A DNA stretch of 64,000 nt from Cyathus striatus. Lineage: Eukaryota; Basidiomycota; Agaricomycetes; Agaricales; Nidulariaceae. Below are positions 11,837-21,439 of the stretch, piece by piece; the first letter of the stretch is position 1, and each line of letters begins with the position of its first letter. The notes under the pieces were generated by a model. That model was not told the origin of the DNA and ran no database searches. It saw nothing but the letters and a program-made list of their open reading frames with translations. The stretch covers positions 3,782,001-3,846,000 of the forward strand of contig JAOVFP010000009.1 in assembly GCA_025738555.1 (NCBI GenBank), written 5' to 3'. The translations under genes and the position numbers were made by a program.

Positions 11837-12179
11837 AATAAGCAGCAGTTACGAATCGTGCAAAAATATTTTATGGTGTAAGTTACAGGGATAGGAAACA
11901 TAAATAAACTTTCCTGACATAGCATTAAGATCATATCTGGGTTCTTTAGGCCCCTGACGATCATTGGGTGATCGCTTAATGGTGATTAAACTTTGTTTAC
12001 GTCTATTTATTTAGTGACTGCTCAGGCACATTGTCGGTGTACTACTACGTATGCTAAAAAATTGTCCTTCCTTATGTTGAATACGGTACCCCCCCACATC
12101 AAAAAACTCGTTCCTTCTCACTTCTCTACGCTGAAAACATTGTATCCATTTTTATCCAAAGCTTTCCCTTCTTGTTATT
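11837..12179. promoter_or_regulatory. Divergent intergenic region between CxC and coiled-coil genes
   Basis: These 343 bp separate two genes transcribed away from each other, so they must contain both promoters. The right half is pyrimidine-rich on the plus strand (for example TTCCTTCTCACTTCTCTACG near 12110), typical of a fungal core promoter and leader upstream of the plus-strand ATG at 12180. No clear TATA box was identified. Shared control is inferred only from the layout. Confidence 0.4.
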
Positions 12180-13388
12180 ATGCCTCGTGCGTCATCCAAA
12201 AAGAAGCATAGACAATGCCGGTCATGCGTCAGTCGTCCATTCTTACACGAGTGTATACACACTAAAGCTGGTCGAAAATACATAGAGAACCTGGTGAGTA
12301 AATTTAATTCACTTTCATTGCTTCCAAATTTTTGATTGAAGTATTTTGTAAGTGCAACGAAAACCCTAACATCGACCCTCAGCTATTGGTAGGCGAGCAT
12401 TCAGTGCCACAAACAGCGAACCCCCCTCCCAACCAAGTACCCCCTACCGCTATAGAGAACGTGGTGAGTAAATTTAATTCACTTTCATTGCTTCCAATTT
12501 TTTGATTGAAGTATTTTGTAAGTGCAACGAAAATCCTAACATCGACCCTCAACTATTGGTAGGCGAGCATTCAGTGTCACAAACAGCGAACCCCCCTCCC
12601 ACCCAAGTACCCCCTACCGCTATAGTTTTAGACCAGAGCCAGCAATCATCGCCTCAAAACGTACTGCAACAGACTACAAACTCTCCTTCGCCAAGCCAAA
12701 GATCATCACCTTCTCGCAGCCAACGAACATCGCCTTCACCTTCTGACATTCTTGCACCGTCGTTTAAGAAATATCAAAGGCATGGGAGAGTTATTGGTGT
12801 CCTAAAGGGAAACCAAGAATATCGTGGGTAAACCTATCGTGATTTAATATATAATACTTATTTGTAATGCCTCTGCAGCCGTTTGGAGGCTATGTTCTTT
12901 AAGGAATCCAATCACTGTACGCAAAGATGCGACGAAACGTTTCAATCGAGAGATTGGAATTGTAATTGCAAAGGTACATGGTAGTTTGTCTGTTAGGTCC
13001 GTACTAATGTAATTCCTAGGCAGAAAGGTTGGCGGAGGAGACCCACTCCTGGATTATGGTTATGGGGCAGCATTCCGGCGAGAGCACCGGTACCATCCAT
13101 TACACCTCACGAACTCTATCTGAAGACTCCGAATTTTCCCGCCAACAAACTGCAGATATTGTGAACAAGTTCACGCTCCTGATTTCCGACCTTCGAAAGT
13201 CCAAACAAGCTCAATATTTTAAGCTCGCATCAGAGCTGCAGCAACGAGAGGAAGAGCTGGAGCAGCGAAAAATTGAGCTAGAACAAAAGGAGCTATTAAT
13301 TTCCGAACAAGATAAGAAATTACGTAGTATGGTTGCAACGATGGCAAGCAATGGGATCGTAGTACCTGATGACTATAGTTATATATAA
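12180..13388 (+). CDS. Uncharacterised coiled-coil protein divergent to the CxC gene
   Basis: Five exons (12180-12293, 12353-12463, 12523-12827, 12879-12973, 13024-13388) give an uninterrupted 329-aa frame. The N-terminus is basic and Cys/His-rich (MPRASSKKKHRQCRSCVSRP, then HECIH). Exons 2 and 3 are duplicates (CNENPNIDPQLLVGEHS in both). A Ser/Pro/Gln-rich linker follows, then a small Cys motif (CTQRCDETF, WNCNCK). The C-terminal ~100 residues form a coiled coil (LQQREEELEQRKIELEQKEL). I do not recognise the family. The divergent pairing with a KDZ-associated CxC gene suggests a companion protein, by inference. The last intron has two possible acceptors 4 nt apart; only the downstream one (exon from 13024) gives the long coiled-coil end. 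Confidence 0.62.
12294..12633 (+). repeat. 170-bp tandem duplication of an intron plus exon
   Basis: The GTGAGTAAATTTAATTCACT intron and the following exon (12294-12463) repeat with about 95% identity from 12464. The period is exactly 170 bp and includes donor, acceptor and coding part. Exon length (111 nt) keeps the frame, so the duplication adds 37 residues to the protein without damage. Confidence 0.85.
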
Positions 13389-14356
13389 TTGGTTATGTAC
13401 TATCGTAGATTTTATACAAGCTTGAAATTCCACTTATAATGTATGTCACTCGAATTTTTTCTTACTCGAACTAGCGTTGCCTTGAAAGCGGAACTACCTC
13501 TGAACTACTCGCTTCCCAGGCTACGGATCAGAAGCCGTTCAGTCAGATGTAGCTAGGGAGTTTATACCAAATTCGGTATGCTGCTAACCAACTGGGGACG
13601 CTTGAAAGGCACCATGGTCACAGCCACTCGCTTCGCTTAGCTTAATTTCGGCTCAGTTCAGCGGCTCAGAAGCTTTCGAGCGGAGCGGGTGCAACACTAA
13701 CTCGAATGCTACTCGATTGTAGCTTGAATGCCATTTGAAAGAAATATGCAAGGAAGATTGGTCACTCGACTTGCACTGGAAAGATATAAGCGAAGTAAAT
13801 GGTTCAGTTCAGAATGCCAAGTCTCAGGAATAACCAAGGAGGTACCGTCCAAGTTAACTAACATTCTACTTCATTTTGAACGTTTCAAAATCCAAGCGAC
13901 TCTTTATTATTTATCAAGTCCCTATAAACCAATTCTATACGCTTGTCGTAATGCTCTTCGTAACACCTCTTTCTTGGTTCTCTCAATCTCTATACGTTAT
14001 TAGCTTGCAAAGAAAAATGGTCTTACATATCCTTCTCATCTGGTATGGACGATCGCGCCACATTCCTTACTTTTCTCTTGCTGTTAACAGATCTTCGTAT
14101 GTTTGATTATCGTTTTGTTTCTCAACTTCCTTTTCTGCAATGATTCCACCTTACAGCACTTTTGCTTGATCTCTCTCCTAGTCGCAACAAACACTTCACG
14201 CTCATCCTACCAAATTCTTGTTTGTCCATCGTGATCTTACAACGTTCTTTAGTATTGGTAGGTTTAAGCTATTCGTCACTATTTGTTATTCTCACAACGA
14301 ACAGTTCGCACTCATCCCTATCCACCTCGTACTCTCGTCCTTCCTAATCTCATAAC
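13389..14356. other. Intergenic; promoter-side duplication
   Basis: The first part (13440-13730) has many CTCGAA/TTCGAG and CTTCGCTTAGCTT-like words and no coding signal. Near 14250-14410 a stretch of about 110 bp is duplicated: TTAGTATTGGTAGGTTTAAG at 14250 matches TTAGCATTGGTAAGTTTTAT at 14361. The second copy supplies the first exon and donor of the next gene. Open frames at 13728-14347 are overlapping and pyrimidine-driven, and I do not accept them as genes. Confidence 0.45.
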
Positions 14357-14882
14357 ATGTTTAGCATTGGTAAGTTTTATCTATTCGTCGCTATTTATTG
14401 TTCTCACAACTTGTTACTTTTAGTCCAAACCAACAACGTAATGGCCGTATGTTTTTTCTCTTTTCAATTACAGTTTCGTGTACTTAATGTGTGTAATAGC
14501 CTATTCTCGTCTACCGTCCAGTAGGCAATCGTATGACCCGCCGCGAACGAATGGAAGCAGGGGCAGCCGCACGACGCGCAGTGTATCGAAATATGTGGCG
14601 GGGGAATCGCCGAAATATACGACACTGGGTCCTGTTGTAAGTCTTTAGTCGCTCCTTCGTGTTTCCTCTAAATCCCCGTGCTTCAGAGCACCATTCCATG
14701 ACAGTAATTCGGACATGGAGCGACACTTTACGCTCCGAGGATTCAAACGCAATGGAAAAGCTATAGCGACGATGCATATTTATTCGCGTACCCGGGAGCG
14801 TTATTACAAGAACGGTGGAGCGAAATGGGGCAGTTCAGGATACCTTCGAATGGACTTCAACAACGATTGTGATCAGCTTTGA
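14357..14882 (+). CDS. Small four-exon gene, 122-aa basic protein
   Basis: Exons 14357-14369, 14424-14446, 14500-14636 and 14687-14882 join in one frame (369 nt including the stop). Every junction is GT...AG with introns of 50-54 bp. The protein begins MFSIVQTNNVMAPILVYRPV, has a strongly Arg-rich segment (RMTRRERMEAGAAARRAVYR, then NMWRGNRRNIRHW) and ends in a more mixed part (SNSDMERHFTLRGFKRNGKA ... WGSSGYLRMDFNNDCDQL). The basic middle could bind nucleic acid; this is inference. No family recognised. The first two exons are only 13 and 23 nt, so the start is the weakest part; exons 3-4 are well supported by frame continuity (phase 2 join). Confidence 0.55.
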
Positions 14883-15119
14883 AGATAGTTTGTAATATAA
14901 TATAGTTTGTAGACCATCGTTTAATGTACATATATCTTGTTGTATATCTTGGTAATACGGGTAGGACGGGAGTAGAGTTGTATACTATCTATTATTGTAC
15001 ATATATCTTATTGTATAACTTTGTAATACGGATATGAAAGGGAATGGAATTATATATTGCTCAAGGTATTTTACTGTTCACACTCAAGATATATATAACA
15101 GTTAACTACATTACCAAAA
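14883..15119. repeat. Diverged ~75-bp tandem duplication
   Basis: GTACATATATCTTGTTGTAT at about 14926 and GTACATATATCTTATTGTAT at about 14997 belong to two copies of a short AT-rich unit containing TTGTAATACGG. The stretch is the 3' flank of the 122-aa gene and lead-in to the next satellite. Confidence 0.6.
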
Positions 15120-15975
15120 TATACTATAGATGAGCGTGAGCGTGATACATATCATTCATGTTCACGCCAGCAATCTCATTTAAAGGTTGGATATCGTTAT
15201 TAAATATACTAATGCAACTATCTAAGGCGGTCAGAATGTAGGGTAACATAAGGATATATCCAAACCAGTGTGGGGTATGTGGTTGGTGGCTATAATGGTC
15301 ATGACACAAATCCAAGTTAAACATATCCACCAAATGTGTCTGACACTGCGTAATGGTTGGATATCGCTATTAAATATTCTATTAAAACTATCTAGGACAG
15401 TCGGAAGGTAGGGTAACACAGGTACATATAAAAACCAGTGTGGGGTATGCGGTTGGTAGCTGAAAGTACTTATAATGCTCGTAACACAAATCTAAGCTAA
15501 AGATGCTCACCAAATGTGTCTGACACTGCGTAAATGTTGGATATTGTTATTAAATATACTATTGCAACTATCTAAGACGGTTGGAAGGTAGGATAATGTA
15601 GATATGTATGCAAACCAGTGTGGGTTATGCGGTTCGTGGCTATTAGATACTTGTGTTCGTAACACAAATCCAAGTCAAACATGTTCACCAAATGTGTCTG
15701 ACACTGCGTAAAGTTGGATATCATTATTAAATATACTATTGCCACTATCTAAGACGGTCGGAAGGTAGGGTAACATATACAAATCGGTGTGCGGCATGCG
15801 CTTGGTGGCTATTAGATACTTATAGTGCTCGTAACACAGATCCCGGTTAAACACATTCACCAAATGTGTCCGACACTTCATAAAGGCTGGATATCGTCAT
15901 TAAATATAATATTGCATCTATCTAAGACGGTAGGAAAGTAAGGTATTATAGGTATCTATACAAACCTAATGCTCG
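15120..15975 (+). repeat. Block A tandem array, 170-180-bp unit, about 5 copies
   Basis: The landmark TTGGATATC with TTATTAAATATACTATTGC starts units at 15187, 15357, 15537, 15714 and 15887 (spacing 170, 180, 177, 173). Each unit also contains AAACCAGTGTGGGGTATG, a GCTCGTAACACAAATC stretch and TCACCAAATGTGTCTGACAC. The same family forms the 181-bp array at 33490-34560. The unit length is close to one nucleosome. Confidence 0.9.
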
Positions 15976-17711
15976 TGGATTTCAAAAACATTACTACTAT
16001 TATATAGTCTTGGTATAAATCTAGGGAGAAGTCTACAAGAAACAGGGGTTACTACTATAACTACCCCAATATATACGGTTCTGGTAACTACAAGAGAAAC
16101 ATCGAAGCAGTGTATCATCTATAAAATGAGAAGGGGTTACGGCCGAATGATATTACTAAGCAATAAACCGAGCGTTAATTACGGCGTCTCGGTGCTCTAA
16201 TTCCTGACTCATGAAAGGGGTGAAAATGAATCTGATTTGACCTCTCCAGCACTGGGGCTCAATCTTACATTTTATGCTTAGAGGGAAAAACGTACAGAAG
16301 GTATTCGTATTTGTGAGTGTCGAGCGAGTACAAGAGACACAGCGAAGCAGAGTCTCATCTATAGAATGTGAAGAGGTCAATTGCTCATCTTATGCTTGGA
16401 GGGAAAATACGTACGCTGTCAAGTATCAGGGGGGTCGAAACATACCCACACATCTTTGCTATATTTTCGATTTTAGTAATGTCATACGATGGCGAAGACA
16501 ATAAAAACGTACAACTGATTAAAACTTACAAGTCGAGCGATAGTCGAGCGAGTACAGGAAACACAGCAAAGCAGAGTCTCATCTATAGAATGTGAAGAGG
16601 TCAATTGCTCATCTTATGCTTGGAGGGAAAATACGTACGCTGTCAAGTATCAGGGGGGTCGAAATATACCCACACATCTTTGCTATATTTTCGATTTTAG
16701 TAATGTCATACGATGGCGAAGACAATAAAAACGTACAACTGATTAAAACTTAAAAGTCGAGCAATAGTCGAGCGAGTACAGGAAACACAGCAAAGCAGAG
16801 TCTCATCTATAGAATGTGAAGAGGTCAATTGTTCATCTTATGCTTGGAGGGAAAATACGTACGCTGTCAAGTATCAGGGGGGTCGAAATATACCCACATA
16901 TCGTTGCTATATTTTTTATTTTAAGTAACGTCATACACCGGCGAAGACAATAAAAACGTACAAGTTGTTACAAGAGTAAATCAGAATCTATAAAACGAAA
17001 TGTCAATCGTACGTCTTATGCTTGGAGGGAAAAAAAACATACACTGTCAAGTATCAGCGAGTACAACCTATAAAATGACATGGGGTCAATCATACCCTTA
17101 TGCTTGGAGGGAAATACGTACCCTGTCAAGTACAAGGAGTGAAATAAAAGATAAATGAGGCTCTATAACATGAGATGGGGTCAATGATACGTCTTAAGCT
17201 TGGAGGGAAAATCGTACGCTGTCAAGTATCAGGGGTGAAGATACTCTTACATCTCTGCTATAATCTCAATTTCAAGTTACGTCGTATGCTGGAGAAAACG
17301 ATAAAAACTTACAAGTTGTCACAAGGAAAAGGAGTCTCAGAGATAGAAAGATGAGAGCGAGAGGATAAAAGGGGAGAATGGGGGGCAAGATGACCAAACT
17401 ATGGAACGCAATATTTTATTACATTTCCGCTACTTAGATCTGCGATCCTTTGGAAAGGATTTGTAAGATCTCGATTAAAGAATCAGGGCGGCTGGCGTTC
17501 CATGTGTTCAGAATACAAATCATGGCGGCCGTCGTTTCATATGCTCAGATCTTGATTTATTCGATTATGATCGAATATAAGCGATGTCCGAAATAAGGCT
17601 ATGCTGTGTTTCTTCAACTTCGTCTATGTAAATAAAACAACGAATGAAGTTATTTGTGAACGACATTTTTTCACGACATTTCTTATCGTGCTTTCCTCTA
17701 TCTATAGTTCA
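15976..17711 (+). repeat. Upstream region of the block A gene with 224-bp repeats
   Basis: After a unique part (16000-16318), a unit starting GTCGAGCGAGTACA begins at 16319, 16543 and 16767, a period of 224 bp, near identical in the first two and a half copies. Each carries CTTATGCTTGGAGGGAAAAT and CAAGTATCAGGGGGGTCGAA. More diverged CTTGGAGGGAAA words continue to about 17240. From 17400 to 17711 the sequence becomes single-copy and leads to the ATG; this part is also kept in block B (36060-36362), so it probably holds the promoter. Short open frames here (16274-16595, 17601-17912) are not genes, except that the last contains exon 1 of the next gene. Confidence 0.7.
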
Positions 17712-20700
17712 ATGTCTTCTCCATTATCCTCTTCTTCCAAACCAAAGACCAGGAGCTCCGCATCAAATATTGGCGGGGGAGCGCCCGTTCGAAGGTCTTC
17801 CAGGCTGGGTTCACGCCCCTTTACTACGAACACATCCCTCCTGAATCAACGAAAAAAGAAAAAAGTTGCGAATTCAGATGAGATTTCTCCTGTGGTGGCG
17901 GTAAGTCTTTAGTCTGTTAAATCGGCATTATGTTGTAACTGGGGGATTAGATGATATCCGGAATAGTTTCAGACAATCCACTGACTCCTTCATCAAGTGA
18001 AAAGCCTAGTAACGATGAGAATGATTCCGGTATGTGTTCGTATTCAGTTTCATTTCTTAAATTAACATCTCTAATATTTTAGACGTGCGAGGACTTATGA
18101 CTGTCGACGAGCAGTTACCGGTTCCGCATACTGTAGGTTATATGTCGACGCCTGTGCCCCATGAGACCCTAGTAGAGGACCATATGTGCCACAATCTACA
18201 GGCTCCTTCGGTGGGCGAGATTCCCACTGACGATAATAATAATCCCGGTAAATGTTTATGTATATTTCATAGCATAAATTAATATTCTCCTGCATCTTAG
18301 ACGTCGGAGGCATTATGCCTGTTGACGAGCAGTCACCAGTTATCGCTAAGCTACAAATGCATCCCGTTGATCAGGGGATGACATCAGGTAAGCATGACTC
18401 GTACATGTATTACCCTAGCACCAATTAATGTTACCGCGTACTGTAGATTCTACATCGATGCCTGTTACCCAAGAGTCTCCAGTAGAGGAGAACCGTATGT
18501 GTGACAATGTACGGACTCCTTCAGTGGGCGAAAATCTCACTGACTATGATAATAATTCCAGTAAGTGTCTATATTCACTTTCATGACATGAGTTAATGTT
18601 CCCTGGTATATTAGACGTCGCAGGCCTTATACCGGTTGACGAGCAGCCGCCGGTTATCACTGAGCTACATATGAATGTCGATCAGGGGATGGCAGTGAGT
18701 AAAAATCCCACTGACAATGATAATAATTCCGGTTAGTGTTTATATTCACTTTCATAGCATAAATTAATATTCTCTGGTATCTTAGACGTCCGAGGTTTCA
18801 TACCGGTTGATGAGCAGCCACCAGCTATCATTGAGCTACAAATGAACGTCGATCAGGGGATGGCAGTGAGTGAAAATCCCACTGACGATGATAATAATTC
18901 CAGTTAGTGTTTATATTCACTTTCATAGCATAAATTAATATTCTCTGGTATCTTAGACGTCAGAGGTTTTATACCGGTTGATGAGCAGTCGCCGGTTATC
19001 ACTGAGCCACAAGTGCATCCCGTTGATCAGGGGATGACATCAGGTAAGCATGACTCGCACATTTATTACCCTAGCACTAATTAATGTTACCACATACTGT
19101 AGATTCTACGTCGACGCATGTTTCCCATGAGCCACCAATAGAGGAGGACCGTATGTCGGCTCACGTCGACGAGGAATATGCTCCCTCCGACACCCTAACT
19201 ATGCTCATCAACGAGCATACATCAGTTAACACTGAGTCTAATACTACACGTGAGCTACTTGTAACTTTTGTGGGAACACATCATTTATTACCGCTTCAGA
19301 CAAAGATACCGCGTTGGATATCAATGGAATACCAACGCTGCTAGAGCCCATTAGCAAGGGTATGGAATCAGGTAAGCTTTAATAATATATTCACCTTGTA
19401 GTAATAATTTATGTTGGCGTGTACTAGCGTGTGAACACAGCATTTCAAAGCCCGCTGACCAATTAACGATGCCTGGGAGAGTACAAATGTGTATGCCAAC
19501 TCCACTGGGCGGTCTCTGTAAGCATAAAACTTGTATTCATTTCTATAACTTCAACTAATTTCGGTGCGTTCTGTAGTCTATACATTTCCTGCTCTGCCTC
19601 CAATGGGAGACTACGATCTTCCAAAGCCTACTGGCGAGGGGATGACATTAGGTAAGAATATTTCGCATATTTATTCTCCTAGCACCTATTAGTTTATCAC
19701 CGTTCCAGATACGTATTCCGCACTGGATATCAACGGGCTACAAACGCGTACACCAGCTCCACTGGAACATCACTGTAAGCATAAAATACGTATTCATTTC
19801 TGTAGCGTCAGCTAATGGTGACACGTACTGCAGGCTATACATTTTCAACTGTTCCTACAATGATGGACTATGGTCTACCAAAGCCTATTGAAGAGGGGAT
19901 CGCATTAGGTAAGAATAAGTCGTGTATTATATTCCTAGCAGTTAGTAATGTTCGCGCCACATTGTAAGACGATGGAGACCTTTGGACGTTCGAAGATGCG
20001 AAGTCATCCTCAATTAAGCGTTATGTCGATATTGATAGTATGCAGGAACAACTTACAGGTGAGTTTACATTACAGCTCGATCTAACATATAACATTTAAC
20101 AATATATAGGTGTCGCGTCTGATTCGCTCGTAAGCAGCTTTTCAGAAAATCCTACCCAAACGCCAGATGTCCCCTCGCCAGATGCCCCGTCGCCGTGGAC
20201 TTCTTTCCTGCGAAGAGAGACGAAGATTTTCCTCGAACCGCAAGTTCCCCTTTCTAATCACGCCGACAAAACAAAATACATCTACGGACAGAGCTCGATA
20301 AGCTCTAGGAAGAAATACGAATCAAATGTTAAGAAAGACGATAACGAAAACAATGATATGGAAAAGGCTGTGGAAAACCAGAGTTGTCTATTCATCGGTA
20401 AGTGATCTATACCTAAAGTTTTATTTATTTTTATTTCGCATGTAGCTCCAGATATGGAAAAGAGTCGAACAAAATTGCCGTTTTCACGGTCTGATGGAAT
20501 ACGCACTGGGGACAGGAAGTTTAAATTGAGGGATTATATCGAAGAATCTGCAAAGCCCGCTGCGAGTGAGTCGATATATGTCTTTTACAAACCACAGCTA
20601 TTAACATTAAATATTCAGACGAAGTCGATACGTTTATGAAGAACGGCCCTCATGCACTATCAAACGCCACTCGCAAGATGGGGTACGACGGAAGCCGTAC

Positions 20701-21366
20701 GCTGGCAGCTCTAGGGTATACTGATCGCCTTGTCGCGCTTGAGTGCCTTACGACCGATTTTGGAAACACTACTTGCATTAAACACCGGCATGAACGTCAC
20801 AGCAAACAGGATAGTTCGGTTACATCGGGCGAGTTCCGTGTCGATGGTGTTCCTGGTCCTCGCACAATCTCAAAATCTAAAGCGACAAATAATAAGAATA
20901 GATCAAGAATCTATAACCTAGAAAATGCCGATTTCTTGGACTGTGGATGCACTGTCGAGTCAGCGTTGACAGAGCTCCTTTGGATAAATACATGGAACGT
21001 TAGAGGTCTGGTAGAAAGTACGAGTCTCCCCTGTCGAAAATCGCATGAATTTAAACTGACTTATGTTTAGATCAAACGATTACGGAACCAATGATACCAC
21101 CAAAGGACTTGTTTGGGTTTCGACGCCGTGACATCGTGGCTCAAAATATTCAGAAGGAGACCTTGCTGAATATTGACGACTATTATACCGGTAACATTAA
21201 TATTACATTTGATCAGGATGAGGAGAGGAGACGAATGCTTATGGTGACACGCAATATTGCGCGTCTTAATGAGTTAGGGGAGAAAAATAATCGTTCTCAC
21301 CGATTTTTATTGTTAAAGATTCCTGCTGAAGGTTACGACGAAGTGTTGTCACAAACGAATAGCTAA
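17712..21366 (+). CDS. 19-exon gene, predicted 890 aa, built from repeated phase-1 exons
   Basis: Exons: 17712-17900, 17951-18029, 18083-18247, 18301-18387, 18447-18560, 18615-18731, 18786-18902, 18957-19043, 19103-19249, 19300-19371, 19428-19517, 19577-19651, 19709-19774, 19834-19908, 19969-20058, 20110-20397, 20446-20565, 20619-21017 and 21071-21366. They sum to 2673 nt (890 aa plus stop) with no internal stop. The N-terminus has APVRRSSRLGSRP and QRKKKKVAN, a likely nuclear signal. Residues ~90-490 are acidic repeats in four exon families: a (VDEQ.PVI....VDQGM), b (ST.PVSHEPPVEE), c (YSALDINGLQ) and d (YTF...P.MMDYGLPKPI). From exon 3 on, all internal exons are multiples of 3 and phase 1 at both ends. 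Residues ~520-890 are non-repetitive (ATRKMGYDGSRTLAALGYTD; DFLDCGCTVESALTELLW; ITFDQDEERRRMLMVTRN). No membrane segment and no known domain. It has a broken paralogue at 36363-40439. The splice model rests on consensus sites and unbroken phase. Confidence 0.62.
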
Positions 21367-21439
21367 TCTTTAACTTTAATCCAATTTACTTTATACTATA
21401 ATTACCAACGCAATAAATGTTCCCATAGCTCTTCGCCGT

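Noticed and set aside
9784..14882. Presence of a KDZ transposase or TET/JBP dioxygenase
   Set aside because: Looked for because of the CxC protein; no frame in the window shows a transposase-like RNase H fold signature or a 2OG-Fe dioxygenase HxD motif in context.
20282..20506. Minus-strand 74-aa hydrophobic frame within the 19-exon gene
   Set aside because: Antisense to exon 16-17, whose plus-strand frame is part of a consistent chain.
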